Positions 43,401 through 52,598 of a stretch of DNA of 55,742 nucleotides are shown here, piece after piece; positions within the stretch are counted from its first letter, which is position 1, and every line of letters begins with the position of its first letter. The notes under the pieces were generated by a model. That model searched no databases. It saw only the letters and a list, made by a program, of their open reading frames with translations, and was not told the DNA's origin. This DNA is from UBA6772 sp965183875. GTDB lineage: Bacteria; Bacteroidota; Bacteroidia; Flavobacteriales; UBA7430. The DNA lies in the NCBI GenBank assembly GCA_965183875.1, contig CBCYMK010000029.1, positions 1-55,742 of the forward strand, read 5' to 3'. A program made the translations under genes and the position numbers.

Positions 43401-44812
43401 TCGTGGTGGGAACCTACTTGTGAAGACTGGGATATATTAAACATCAGCTTGTCTGAATATGCCAACCAGACAGTTACCATTCAATTTGTAGGGGTAAATG
43501 GATATGGAAACAGCTTATTTATTGACAACGTAAACTATATTAATAACGATGGTTCACTCACACTTACCAATCCTATACCAGGTTGTATTGATGAGAATGC
43601 TATCAATTATAATACTGCTGCTAATGTAAACGATGGCTCTTGTGAATATACCGCTTTTGGAGCTCAACAAATAAATTTAGTACAGGGATGGAACCTTATT
43701 TCAACGTACATTATACCAACCAACCCAGATTTAGAAGTTGTACTAAACCAACTTGAAGACCAAATAATTTATAGCAAAAGACTATTTAAGGAAATGCGTA
43801 TCTGCCAGAGTGGAGCTTTAATGGTATTGGAGATTTGAACATCAACCAGGGATATCAATTAAAAGTTTCCAATAACTGTACGCTTAGCCTAGAAGGGGAA
43901 GTGATAAGCCCTGAAAACACACCAATTGAGGTACAAGAAGGTTGGAATATAATCTCCTATTTAAGACTTGAAAATGCCAATGCACAACTGGTATTGGAAG
44001 AGGTTCAAGAGCAAATAGTAATTGTAAAAAATTACTTAGGAAATGCGTATTTACCCGACTGGAATTTTAATGGAATTGGAGATTTTGAGCCTGGACAAGG
44101 GTATCATATGAAAGCTAGTTCTGACTTCGAATTGCAATATATCTCTAATACAGATGAATACAGAACGACAGACGTTAAAACTGTCCTGAACAATAGCACA
44201 CGTCAACCAATTAGCTTGAATACTGGTTCTAATATGCATTTAGTAATTCCTGAGAACATATGGAACAGCACAAGATCTATTGACGATGAAATTTATGCAT
44301 TCGATGCTGAAGGAACTATAGTTGGTGCGGCAAAACTGACTTTTCCAAACACTGTAATTTGTATTTGGGGAGACGATATACTCACCAAAGAAAAAGAAGG
44401 GCTTTACGCTGCTGAGGAAATAAACTTTAAGCTTTGGAACGCTAAGACCAAAAGAGAAAGTGAAATCCAAATTAAGGCCTCTTCTGAAACTTACTTTAAG
44501 CAAAATAGATTAATTATAGCTACTGAGGCAAGCAATAATGGAAATGAAAATACTTTCCAACTGATGGATGCTATACCCAACCCTGCTAAAGACCAAGCCT
44601 TAATCCGTTTATACCTCGAAAATGATAGTGAGCTACAGCTGGAACTGTTTGATATTATAGGAAACAAAGTTTTAGAACTTGCTAAGGGAGCTTATTCTAA
44701 AGGATACCACGAATTTAATATTGACGTAAACACCCTATCCTCAGGCTCATACCTCTATCAAATAAGTTGTAATAAAGAACGCAAAAGTAAACGCTTAGAA
44801 ATCGTTAAATAA
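40409..44812 (+). pseudogene. Asp-box/PKD T9SS-secreted giant protein, broken by ten indels
   Basis: Read across ten single-base shifts this is one gene of about 1465 residues. Signal peptide 'MKKALLSLALLLSCSLFAQ', then many Asp-box (BNR, sialidase/VPS10-like) motifs such as 'KSSDGGSTHTDIG', 'STNAGDTWTDI' and 'STNGGSTWTNW'. A PKD domain ('FEWSFPGGIPAS'), a choice-of-anchor/MAM-like domain ('VSINCGENWTTLWEAYG'), one 'GCIDENAINYN...DDGSC'-type repeat, two 'YLP.W.FNGIGD' modules, a 'WGDD' domain and a T9SS type-A tail ('IPNPAKDQALI') follow. Shifts fall near 40690-40710 (one base missing), G5 40870-40874, G2 40928, G4 41153, C3 41350, A3 42148, T4 43003 (one missing), 43108-43112, A4 43776 and A2 43788 (one extra each). 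Enzymatic role, if any, is unknown; probably intact in the organism. Confidence 0.8.
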
Positions 44813-44860
44813 TTACATTATACAGAGAAGTCTTCGACAGACAAAAAATCAAATAATACT

Positions 44861-44901
44861 AAAAACCCCAAAGCAAAATAAATTTCGCTTTGGGGTTTTT
44901 T
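44861..44901 (+). terminator. Terminator after the Asp-box protein
   Basis: 14-base perfect stem AAAAACCCCAAAGC (44861-44874) and GCTTTGGGGTTTTT (44887-44900), AT-rich loop, T tail. 48 bases past the stop. Confidence 0.9.
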
Positions 44902-45038
44902 ATTTCAAATCAAGTATAGATTTATCTGCTAATCCGTTTGTTTACAGGAAACATTAATAATCTTGACTTTTGAGTATTTACGTTCCTTTTTTTACCCGTC
45001 CTCCATTCTTTTAGAGAAAGAAACATATAAAATGAGCG

Positions 45039-45096
45039 TATCAAAATGCTGTTTGAGCTTAGCAACCGAAGGGAGCTTAGTGAGTTCATTTTGATA
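45039..45096. repeat. REP-like palindromic element, copy 2
   Basis: Perfect 10-base arms TATCAAAATG (45039-45048) and CATTTTGATA (45087-45096), with an inner GAGCTT...GAGCTTAG...GAGTT centre. Related in arm and centre sequence to 13218-13257. Confidence 0.6.
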
Positions 45097-45250
45097 GCCA
45101 TTTTAAAGTTTATTGATCGTAAAGAAAGAATTGAAGACATGATTTTTGGGTTCTTTTCATCAAGGAAAAGCACTACAATACGTTTTTTAACTGTTTAGCA
45201 TTTACATCTTAAATTCAGTATCCTACAAACAAGCGGATAAGCATATAGAT

Positions 45251-46057
45251 TTAAAACCTCAACCCAAATACAATAGTCGATTGTCCAAAAAAGAAATGCT
45301 GACTTGCTCGATCAAGCTCATTCATAGTCGTACGAATGTCTGGCATATGAATAAATCCTGCTTTTAATTCCGAAGAAACAAAAACATACTTCCCTAGATT
45401 CAATTGTGCGGCTGCTACAGCACTGAAACCATATCCGGCTAAATGAAAATCATCGTGCCTCGCATTATTTAGTAGAGTGGCGTTCGTTTTAGGAATCATC
45501 ACACCAAAGCCCAAACCTTCACTAAGGTCTAGAGAAATTTTATTTCTTCTCCAAAACTCATCAGACCTGCGAACTTCAATATTTATATAATTCAATCCAT
45601 CTGTGTGTTCAAATTCCAATAAACCCTCTACTATATTAAGCTCGTCATCCTCATAAACACCATCAAAATCAGTCCCTGAATCCACTATATAGCCATTTGC
45701 CATAACAACTTGATTAGAATCAACCACATATTTCATATGGTCTGCTCCAATAGATATAGAGTAATTATTTGTTACAAAATAACCTATACGTGCGTTAAAT
45801 TGTGGAATAGTAATTCGCAAAGGGTGAAAATAATCGTAGGTATTAAACGGTGTTTGTCGATCGTGTGCTACCGTATTTTCAAGGGTAAAATCGTAGTCTT
45901 TACCAGAAAAATGAATATCTGAGCTGCTGTAAGCTCCCCTATTCCATCCCCAATATAAAAAGACTTCCCCTTTTCGAGATTTTATTTCTGTAGCTTGTTC
46001 TTGTGCTGAAAGCACAAAACTGAAAAGCGAAAGCAAAAGTAAACCGTATTTTCTCAT
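45251..46057 (-). CDS. Outer-membrane beta-barrel protein, unknown function
   Basis: 268 residues. Signal peptide 'MRKYGLLLLSLFSFVLSAQ' (residues 1-19), then alternating amphipathic strands rich in Tyr/Phe ('GEVFLYWGWNRGAYSS', 'NYSISIGADHMKYVV') and a C-terminal strand 'FGQSTIVFGLRF' ending in Phe, the usual barrel-assembly signal. I recognise no named family. The upstream in-frame ATG at 46090 was rejected because it would place eleven extra residues before the signal peptide. Monocistronic, divergent from hemA. Confidence 0.8.
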   Translation of the reverse strand: MRKYGLLLLSLFSFVLSAQEQATEIKSRKGEVFLYWGWNRGAYSSSDIHFSGKDYDFTLENTVAHDRQTPFNTYDYFHPLRITIPQFNARIGYFVTNNYSISIGADHMKYVVDSNQVVMANGYIVDSGTDFDGVYEDDELNIVEGLLEFEHTDGLNYINIEVRRSDEFWRRNKISLDLSEGLGFGVMIPKTNATLLNNARHDDFHLAGYGFSAVAAAQLNLGKYVFVSSELKAGFIHMPDIRTTMNELDRASQHFFFGQSTIVFGLRF

Positions 46058-46191
46058 GAAAAAATAAATTTTATTTGGCAAAATAAGCAAATATTAGGCA
46101 CTTATACAGCACAGTATCTAGCTAAATTGCAGTGGTATTACAATATGACAAAAGTCTTGTGCAATGTGTTTCCTAATTGAGAAAAGGCTCG

Positions 46192-46199
46192 TATTTTTG
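46192..46199 (+). promoter_or_regulatory. -7 element of the hem operon
   Basis: TATTTTTG, exact TAnnTTTG, 20 bases before the hemA TTG start. GAAGGA at 46213-46218, two bases before that TTG, is purine-rich but too close to be a standard ribosome site. Confidence 0.5.
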
Positions 46200-46219
46200 C
46201 ACAAATTAATGCGAAGGAT

Positions 46220-47455
46220 TTGAGCAACCACAAACCTACATTTATAAGCCTAGGAATTTCCCATTGGAAAACGCCTATCGATATGCGCGGAAAATTCAGT
46301 TTTTCACCAGAGGCTGTATCGGCTATTCTTGAAGATGCAAAAGATTTGGGCATTTTGAGTCTATTTGTGGTTACTACCTGTAACCGCGCACAGTTTTTTG
46401 CACATACCCATAATGCATTTATCCTTAAAGAACTCTTTGCTAAGCATACAAATGCCTCAGTAGCTGAATTCGAAAAATACCATTTTCTACTTTCTGGAGA
46501 CGATGCAGTACACCAACTGTTTGAACTTTGTTGTGGCTTAGACTCAATGATATTAGGAGATTTACAAATTGTAAGTCAGGTAAAAGATGCAGCTAAATAT
46601 TCCAATAAAATGGGGATGTTAGATGGATATACCCATCGTTTAATGCAATTTGTACTCCAAGCCTATAAAGATGTACGCACCGACACAGCCATAAATGAGG
46701 GTCCAGCTTCGGTAGCACATGCTGCTGTTTTGTTTATGAAAGAGCGGTATAAGCAGCTAAACTCAAAAAAAATACTACTCTTTGGGACTGGGGAAATAGG
46801 GGAAACTACGGTAAAGAATTTACAGAAACACCCCTATAAAGAAATGGTTCTTATTAACAGAACCCGATCTAAAGCAGAAGCTATAGCACAGCCTCTAGGG
46901 ATTCGTGTTGCAGATATAGAAGCTCTCCAAGAAGAACTCCAAAACACCGATATTTTTATTGTTGCAACTGGAGCCTTTGAACCCACCGTAAATACCGAAC
47001 ATTTTAAGGGTATCACTAGAGAAATGCTTCTGTTGGATTTATCGGTTCCTAGAAATATAGACACTAAAGTTGACCGTTTAGAAGGCATAGAGCTTATAGA
47101 TATGGATCAACTCAACAGTATACAAGATGAAACTTTGGCTATGCGTCGTAAGAGTATTCCCAAAGCGCGTACCATCATCAACCTACATAAAAACGAGTTT
47201 TACGACTGGGTAAACCTTCGTGCGCTAGCTCCTACTATAAAAGCGCTACGCGAAAAACTACACTCTTATAGAACCGATGAGTTGGAGCAACAAAAATTCC
47301 GGTTGAGTGAAGAAGAATTACAAAAGGCTGATAAATTAACTACTAGTGTGGTGAATAAAATCGCCAATCAAGCCACAGAATTTATCAAATCTAAACACCG
47401 TCAATCTGGTGATATGGTAAAGATGGTAGAAGAAATGTTTAAACTGAACCCATGA
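46220..47455 (+). CDS. hemA: Glutamyl-tRNA reductase
   Basis: Commits glutamyl-tRNA to heme synthesis by reducing it to glutamate semialdehyde. 411 residues: 'ISHWKTPIDMRGKFSF' at the N-terminus, the nucleophilic Cys in 'VVTTCNRAQFF', 'LCCGLDSMILGD', an NADPH domain 'LFGTGEIGETTVKNL' and a C-terminal dimerisation helix. Start is TTG at 46220; the only nearby ATG (46209) hits a stop after four codons. First gene of hemA-hemC-hemD-hemE. Confidence 0.96.
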   Translation: MSNHKPTFISLGISHWKTPIDMRGKFSFSPEAVSAILEDAKDLGILSLFVVTTCNRAQFFAHTHNAFILKELFAKHTNASVAEFEKYHFLLSGDDAVHQLFELCCGLDSMILGDLQIVSQVKDAAKYSNKMGMLDGYTHRLMQFVLQAYKDVRTDTAINEGPASVAHAAVLFMKERYKQLNSKKILLFGTGEIGETTVKNLQKHPYKEMVLINRTRSKAEAIAQPLGIRVADIEALQEELQNTDIFIVATGAFEPTVNTEHFKGITREMLLLDLSVPRNIDTKVDRLEGIELIDMDQLNSIQDETLAMRRKSIPKARTIINLHKNEFYDWVNLRALAPTIKALREKLHSYRTDELEQQKFRLSEEELQKADKLTTSVVNKIANQATEFIKSKHRQSGDMVKMVEEMFKLNP

Positions 47456-48372
47456 TTCGTATAGGAACCCGCAAAAGTAAGCTGGCTTTATGGCAAGCAT
47501 ATAAAGTCCAAGCAGAACTTAAAGAACTTGGTCAGGCATCGAAATTAGTTCTGATAGAATCTGAAGGAGATAAAGTATTGGACACTCCCCTACCCCTAAT
47601 GGGTGGAAAGGGTGTATTTACCAAAGCCTTAGACGATGCATTGGTCGCTGGAGAAATCGATATTGCCGTACATTCCCATAAAGACATTCCTACCGACTTA
47701 CCCGAAGGTATAGAGCTTTGTACTGTAATGGAAAGAGCCAATCCTTTTGATGTATTAGTGGTACGTAAAAACACAGAATTCTTAAACATTGAAGACTATG
47801 CTGGCCTAATCGCCACAAGTTCTAACAGAAGAAAGTCGCAGTGGTTAGATAAATACGAAAAACACAGTACTTGTGACATACGTGGAAACGTGCAAACTAG
47901 GATTAAGAAGCTTAGAGAGAGCAACTGGGACGGAGCCATTTTCGCTGCGGCCGGATTGCAACGTTTAGAGCTAGACCATGAAATAGCTATGGTTTTAGAC
48001 TGGATGGTTCCTGCACCTGCACAAGGGGCAGTAGCAGTAGTATGTAGAGAAGGTGACCTAACAACGGCAGATATCTGTAAAGGATTTCACCACGAAGAAA
48101 CTGCTTTGTGTACACGTATAGAAAGAGACTTCTTAAATCGATTAAATGGAGGTTGTTCCGCTCCTATAGGGGCTTATGCAAAGGTGGACGATGGTATTCT
48201 TAAACTCCACGCCATAGTAATGGATCCCAATGCAGAAATTAAAATTGAGGTAAAATTAGAAAAAGATGCTATGCTTGCACATGACTTAGGGATAGATGCA
48301 GCAGAATATGCACTGAAAAAAGGTGCTAAAGATATCATCGATAAATTACCTAAAGAAAAACGCTTACACTAG
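47452..48372 (+). CDS. hemC: Hydroxymethylbilane synthase
   Basis: Joins four porphobilinogens into hydroxymethylbilane. 306 residues, beginning 'MIRIGTRKSKLALWQA', with 'VHSHKDIPTDLP', 'RRKSQWLDKY' and the dipyrromethane-cofactor cysteine in 'LNGGCSAPIGAYA'. ATG overlaps the hemA TGA (ATGA). Confidence 0.97.
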   Translation: MIRIGTRKSKLALWQAYKVQAELKELGQASKLVLIESEGDKVLDTPLPLMGGKGVFTKALDDALVAGEIDIAVHSHKDIPTDLPEGIELCTVMERANPFDVLVVRKNTEFLNIEDYAGLIATSSNRRKSQWLDKYEKHSTCDIRGNVQTRIKKLRESNWDGAIFAAAGLQRLELDHEIAMVLDWMVPAPAQGAVAVVCREGDLTTADICKGFHHEETALCTRIERDFLNRLNGGCSAPIGAYAKVDDGILKLHAIVMDPNAEIKIEVKLEKDAMLAHDLGIDAAEYALKKGAKDIIDKLPKEKRLH

Positions 48373-49053
48373 ATGAGTCAAAAAGGGCAAATATGGATTA
48401 CTAAATCGCTTAATGAGCGACAACAATCCTATGCCCTAAATATAGGATTACAAATTAAAGAAGTAGCCTTAACAAAAATTCAATCTATAGATTTCCCTAA
48501 AGAAATCATTGAAGCTGAAGCTTGGATTTTCACTTCTCAGAATGCTGTAAAAAACTTACTTCGACAAGCTCAGTATGACAATGATGGATTTTCAGGAATC
48601 ATTTATGCTTCTGGGAAAATGACCGCAAAAGCATTGCAAGAAAAAGGTTTTTATACTAAATCTGGTACTGAAGAAACGGCACTTAGCTTAGCGGAAAGAA
48701 TTGCTGAAGACGGGATTAAATCAGCTCTTTTCTTTTGTGGGAATATGCGAAGAAACGAATTACCCGAATATCTTGCTAAAAAAGGAGTTCAACTAAAAGA
48801 AGAAGTGGTTTACCATACTCTTTTAGATCCTAAAATAATAAATGCTCAAAAAGGAGACGCCCTCTTTTTTATGAGTCCTTCGGCAGTAGAATCGTATGCC
48901 ATGATAAACGAGTTTAGTACAGACGTAGATTATTACTGCATAGGAGAAACCACCGCCAATACATTACAGAATAAGGGCATTCAAAAAATTTATACCGCAG
49001 CAGAAGCTTCACTAGAAGCCATGCTTAAACAATACACTACAGAAAACAACTAG
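48373..49053 (+). CDS. hemD: Uroporphyrinogen-III synthase
   Basis: Closes hydroxymethylbilane with inversion of ring D. 226 residues; this family is poorly conserved. The two-lobed pattern ('AWIFTSQNAVKNLLRQ', then 'ALFFMSPSAVESYAMI' and 'YYCIGETTANTLQNKG') and the position directly after the hemC stop, before hemE, support the call. Confidence 0.92.
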   Translation: MSQKGQIWITKSLNERQQSYALNIGLQIKEVALTKIQSIDFPKEIIEAEAWIFTSQNAVKNLLRQAQYDNDGFSGIIYASGKMTAKALQEKGFYTKSGTEETALSLAERIAEDGIKSALFFCGNMRRNELPEYLAKKGVQLKEEVVYHTLLDPKIINAQKGDALFFMSPSAVESYAMINEFSTDVDYYCIGETTANTLQNKGIQKIYTAAEASLEAMLKQYTTENN

Positions 49054-49055
49054 CT

Positions 49056-50084
49056 ATGGAGTTTCCAAAATTAAAAAACGACCTCTTATTAAGAGCTTTA
49101 AAAGGTGAAATCGTTGAAAGACCACCGGTATGGATGATGCGTCAAGCAGGACGTTTTTTACCAGACTATATGGTTCTGAGAGAGAAATATACCTTCTTCG
49201 AAAGATGTGAAACACCTCATTTAGTTTCTGAAATTACCACTATGCCGATTTGGCAAGTAGGTACCGATGCCGCTATTTTATTCTCTGATATCCTTGTAGT
49301 TCCTATGGCTATGGGATACCATGTAGATATGGTTCCTGGTGTAGGTCCTCGTTTACCTAGAACAGTGAAAACTTTAGCTGATGCTGAGGCGATTGTTGTT
49401 CCAGATGTAGAGATTGCATTAGGTTATGTTATGGAAGGGATTAAGCAAACAAGAATGGATCTTAAAGGGGAAGTTCCTTTAATTGGTTTTGCAGGTGCTC
49501 CATGGACTTTACTTTGTTATATGGTTCAGGGGAAAGGATCGAAAGATTTTTCTGAAGCAAAGAAATTCTGTTTCGAACAACCAGAAGCTGCTAGAGTATT
49601 AATGCAGAAAATTACAGATACCACTATTGCTTATATGAAAGCACAGATTAAGGCGGGTGCACAAGCATTCCAATTATTCGATTCGTGGGCAGGTTTATTG
49701 AGTCCAGATGACTTTATGGAATTCTCTTACCCTTACTTAAAGCAAATTGTTGCCGAGTGTACCGTACCGAATATCTTATTCGCTAAAGGTTCTTGGTATG
49801 CATTAGACCAGTTGAAGGCTACAGGTGCCAATGGTATTGGTATCGACTGGGCAGTAACACCAGAGATGGCTCGTAAGGTTTTAGGACATGATGTAACCAT
49901 TCAAGGAAACTTCGACCCATCTAGACTTTATGCTCCTATTCCTAAAATTGAGCAGTGGACTAAAGAGATGATTGACCGTTTTGGAAAAGACCGTTATATC
50001 GTGAACTTAGGACATGGTATTTTACCAGATGTACCTGTTGATCATGCAAGAGCCTTTATTAATGCAGTGAAAAATTATAGTTAA
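49056..50084 (+). CDS. hemE: Uroporphyrinogen decarboxylase
   Basis: Converts uroporphyrinogen III to coproporphyrinogen III. 342 residues. The signature 'PPVWMMRQAGRFLPDY' near residue 25 contains the substrate-binding Arg residues; 'GFAGAPWTLLCYMV', 'WAGLLSPDDF' and the C-terminal 'NLGHGILPDVPVDH' are typical. Two bases separate it from hemD. Confidence 0.97.
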   Translation: MEFPKLKNDLLLRALKGEIVERPPVWMMRQAGRFLPDYMVLREKYTFFERCETPHLVSEITTMPIWQVGTDAAILFSDILVVPMAMGYHVDMVPGVGPRLPRTVKTLADAEAIVVPDVEIALGYVMEGIKQTRMDLKGEVPLIGFAGAPWTLLCYMVQGKGSKDFSEAKKFCFEQPEAARVLMQKITDTTIAYMKAQIKAGAQAFQLFDSWAGLLSPDDFMEFSYPYLKQIVAECTVPNILFAKGSWYALDQLKATGANGIGIDWAVTPEMARKVLGHDVTIQGNFDPSRLYAPIPKIEQWTKEMIDRFGKDRYIVNLGHGILPDVPVDHARAFINAVKNYS

Positions 50085-50104
50085 GGAAAAAAGGAGGCAG
50101 AATT

Positions 50105-50156
50105 CAGGAGTCAGGAGTCAGATGAAATTTTGAGTTTTGAGTTCTAAGTTTTGAGT
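50105..50156. repeat. Short direct repeats in the hemE-hemF gap
   Basis: Tandem CAGGAGT units (50105-50121) followed by three TTTTGAGT-like units (50128-50156). A similar 'TTCTAAGTTTTGAG' occurs at 3583-3596. Low-complexity; no function assigned. Confidence 0.5.
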
Positions 50157-50223
50157 GATAACTAAAAGCTATCCAAAAAGCATCTTGACATTTTCAAATC
50201 GTCAAATTTTCAAATCAATTTAA

Positions 50224-51132
50224 ATGAACATAAAGGAGACATTTACAGCCCATCTATTCGATTTACAAAATCGCATTTGCGCTGCTTTGGAGGAAGTAGA
50301 TGGTAAGGCTAAGTTTATTGAGGATGCATGGGAGCGCCCAGGTGGTGGAGGTGGTAAAACACGTGTTATTGCCAATGGAAATGTTTTCGAAAAAGGCGGA
50401 GTAAATACCTCTATTGTTCACGGTGAGTTACCTGAAATTTTTAAAGAGAAATTTGGAGTTACTGAAGCGAGTTTCTACGCATGTGGGCTCTCACTAGTGA
50501 TTCATCCAACGAGCCCTAAAATCCCTACCGTACATGCCAACTGGCGCTATTTTGAAATGTACGATGGTGAAGGGAATGTAATGAAAAGATGGTTTGGTGG
50601 AGGAGCCGATCTTACCCCATATTATTTGGTGGAGGGAGATGCAAAACACTTCCATAAAGTGATGAAAGATATGTGTGATACACATAACAATACGTACTAC
50701 CCAGAATTCAAAAAAGCCTGCGACGAATACTTCTTTAATTCTCACAGAGATGAAACACGTGGTATAGGTGGTATCTTTTATGATTATAAGCAGGAAGACG
50801 AAAGCATGTCTTGGAAAGAACTATTAGCCTTCCAAATAGATGCTGGAAACTGCTTTGTGGAAGCTTATGTTCCAATAGTTGAAAAACACAAAGAAGAAAC
50901 TTATACTGAAGAGCAAAAATACTGGCAAGAAATCCGCCGTGGACGCTATGTAGAATTTAACCTACTTCACGACAGAGGAACGCATTTTGGGATTAAAACC
51001 AAAGGTAGAACAGAATCTATTCTGATGAGTCTTCCTTCTACCGTTCGTTGGGATTATGATTTTCAAACGGAAAAAGGAAGCGAAGAAGCTAAGTTGATTG
51101 AGGTGCTGACGAACCCTAAGGATTGGGTGTGA
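50224..51132 (+). CDS. hemF: Oxygen-dependent coproporphyrinogen-III oxidase
   Basis: Aerobic oxidation of coproporphyrinogen III to protoporphyrinogen IX. 302 residues with the family blocks 'WERPGGGGGKTRVIANGNVF', 'HANWRYFEM', 'WFGGGADLTPYY', 'RGIGGIFYD' and 'LHDRGTHFGIKTKGRTESIL'. Use of HemF shows oxygen-dependent heme synthesis. It is separated from hemE by 139 bases with repeats and may have its own promoter. Confidence 0.97.
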   Translation: MNIKETFTAHLFDLQNRICAALEEVDGKAKFIEDAWERPGGGGGKTRVIANGNVFEKGGVNTSIVHGELPEIFKEKFGVTEASFYACGLSLVIHPTSPKIPTVHANWRYFEMYDGEGNVMKRWFGGGADLTPYYLVEGDAKHFHKVMKDMCDTHNNTYYPEFKKACDEYFFNSHRDETRGIGGIFYDYKQEDESMSWKELLAFQIDAGNCFVEAYVPIVEKHKEETYTEEQKYWQEIRRGRYVEFNLLHDRGTHFGIKTKGRTESILMSLPSTVRWDYDFQTEKGSEEAKLIEVLTNPKDWV

Positions 51133-51199
51133 GGAAAGTAGGTGTGTTTTATAAAATTAAACTATAAAGACTATTCTTATAATCTAATTAAGAACAATC

Positions 51200-51409
51200 T
51201 CAAAACCACAAGCCAGCTCCCTTTAAGAATGTACCTAAGATGAGTATAATTACAAACCAACAGCAAAATCCACATTCTTTTTTTTCAGGTATACGAAGAT
51301 GATCTTCAGAAGTTGACACTTTGTCACCTTCACATTTCCAGCAAGCATTGAAGCCTTCCTCAATTTTTTCTCCACAATTTGTACAATTGCCATTCTCATC
51401 AAATATCAT
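51200..51409 (-). CDS. Small zinc-ribbon membrane protein
   Basis: 69 residues. N-terminal double CxxC zinc ribbon ('NCTNCGEK', 'ACWKCEGD', residues about 9-26), a linker, a CxxCC-like patch ('ECGFCCW') and one hydrophobic segment (about 50-66) near the C-terminus. Domain type is clear, function unknown. In the AT-rich islet between hemF and dxr. Confidence 0.65.
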   Translation of the reverse strand: MIFDENGNCTNCGEKIEEGFNACWKCEGDKVSTSEDHLRIPEKKECGFCCWFVIILILGTFLKGAGLWF

Positions 51410-51414
51410 AACCT

Positions 51415-51738
51415 TTATTTCATTAAAATTAAAACAATATACTTTGCTACCGAAATGTTACATGATCTGGTACTGACTTCACAACAAAAATGTTTACAAA
51501 ACCATTTCTTTTCAGGAAACGTATTATTATCGTCATAAAACTTCTTTACAGAACAAATCATTTTTTTTGAAATTCTCTTTTTTGAGGATGGGGAAATTTG
51601 ATATTCAAATGCATCATAACTCTCTCCACAAATAAGTGTATCTATACGCTTAACATAAGTATAGAAATTCCCATTATTCAAATATATTTTTGGATTTTTT
51701 TCTAGTTTAGATGTTACATTTTCAAAGAATTGACACAT
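51415..51738 (-). CDS. Hypothetical protein, 107 residues
   Basis: No recognised family. Basic, six cysteines, no signal peptide; 'FYTYVKRIDTLICGESYDAF' looks like beta structure, and a Cys-rich region 'WFCKHFCCEVSTRSC' follows. It ends 5 bases before the zinc-ribbon gene on the same strand, so the two may be one unit. The AT-rich composition fits accessory DNA. Confidence 0.5.
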   Translation of the reverse strand: MCQFFENVTSKLEKNPKIYLNNGNFYTYVKRIDTLICGESYDAFEYQISPSSKKRISKKMICSVKKFYDDNNTFPEKKWFCKHFCCEVSTRSCNISVAKYIVLILMK

Positions 51739-51939
51739 TGTTATTTATTTTAGATAATACTAATATAAAACAAAACTTTCATAAATCTTCATACTATCGG
51801 TGAGTGGTAGGAGTTAATCGGTAGAAACATTTTTTAGGTCAGATTTCATCTAATCCATTCCAAAAACAAACTATCAAATATTCACCTTTTAAGTATACTG
51901 AAAACTCAATCCCGATTAGAGTAGTTAAAAAAAATAATG

Positions 51940-51964
51940 TAAATTTGTATCCATATAGATACAA
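51940..51964 (+). promoter_or_regulatory. higBA promoter with overlapping palindromic operator
   Basis: The -7 element TAAATTTG (51940-51947) overlaps a palindrome with 7-base arms TTGTATC (51945-51951) and GATACAA (51958-51964), whose centre adds an ATAT core. It ends 5 bases before the toxin ATG. Placement over the promoter fits autorepression by the HigA-like antitoxin. Confidence 0.6.
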
Positions 51965-51969
51965 TATTT

Positions 51970-52269
51970 ATGTTCTTTATTGAAAAAACAGCTGAATTTG
52001 ATAAATGGTTGAGAAAGCTAAAAGATTTTAAGGTCAAGGCTAAAATCTTGTTTAGAATTCAAAAAATAGAAAATGATGGACATTTTGGAGACTGTAAACC
52101 TGTAGGCGATGGAATCAGAGAATTTCGAATAAATTTCGCAAAAGGCTACAGAGTTTACTTCAAAGAAAAAGAGGGGAGAATTATTATTCTACTTATTGGT
52201 GGAGACAAATCAACCCAACAAAAAGACATTGCAAAAGCCAAAGAAATTTGGAAAAAACTAAAAACCTAG
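51970..52269 (+). CDS. higB: RelE/HigB-type toxin of a type II toxin-antitoxin pair
   Basis: 99-residue protein of the HigB-2/phage Gp49-like branch of the RelE superfamily, expected to be an mRNA interferase on the ribosome. Pattern: 'FDKWLRKLKDFKVKAKILFR', the substrate-site 'GIREFRINFAKGYRVYF' and C-terminal 'IILLIGGDKSTQQKDIAKAK'. Toxin precedes antitoxin, the order typical of Hig systems. Accessory gene between hemF and dxr. Confidence 0.88.
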   Translation: MFFIEKTAEFDKWLRKLKDFKVKAKILFRIQKIENDGHFGDCKPVGDGIREFRINFAKGYRVYFKEKEGRIIILLIGGDKSTQQKDIAKAKEIWKKLKT

Positions 52270-52274
52270 AAATT

Positions 52275-52559
52275 ATGGGTACTTCAAAATTTGACATAGC
52301 AGATTATTTAGACAGCAAAGAAATGATTGCTGAGTACCTGAATACTGTTTTAGAAGAAGGAAATAATGCAGATGTAATTAACGCTATTGGACATATTGCT
52401 AAAGCAATAGGAATGACCAAAATATCGGAAGAGACTGGATTAAGCAGAACTAGTTTATACAAAGCATTATCGGATGGAGCGAAACCTCAATTTGCCACAA
52501 TAATGAAAGTTTTAAAAGCTATCGGAGGAGAGGTCAAAGTGAATCCTATTTCTGCATAA
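52275..52559 (+). CDS. higA: HigA-type antitoxin with Cro/C1 helix-turn-helix
   Basis: 94 residues of the HigA-2 (probable addiction-module antidote) type: 'FDIADYLDSKEMIAEYLNTV' toxin-contact N-terminus, then an HTH 'MTKISEETGLSRTSLYKALS'. It likely neutralises the toxin and represses the operon through the upstream palindrome. Start at 52275 (MGTSKFD), 5 bases after the toxin stop; an in-frame ATG at 52248 inside the toxin gene was rejected because the family starts at MGTSKF-like sequence. Confidence 0.88.
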   Translation: MGTSKFDIADYLDSKEMIAEYLNTVLEEGNNADVINAIGHIAKAIGMTKISEETGLSRTSLYKALSDGAKPQFATIMKVLKAIGGEVKVNPISA

Positions 52560-52598
52560 AATTTGTTCTTTACAAATTAGTTCTTTGAAACAACTTCT

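Larger units (their letters stand above)
44813..45250. other. Intergenic region with terminator and palindromic repeat
   Basis: 438 bases. It holds the terminator at 44861-44901 and the REP-like element at 45039-45096. A minus-strand open frame (44922-45173) crosses the palindrome and has no recognisable protein features. Nothing else is supported. Confidence 0.6.

Noticed and set aside
44922..45173. Minus-strand open frame of 83 residues
   Set aside because: It runs through the palindromic repeat at 45039-45096, is basic and Ser-rich without any fold pattern, and has no promoter; treated as chance.
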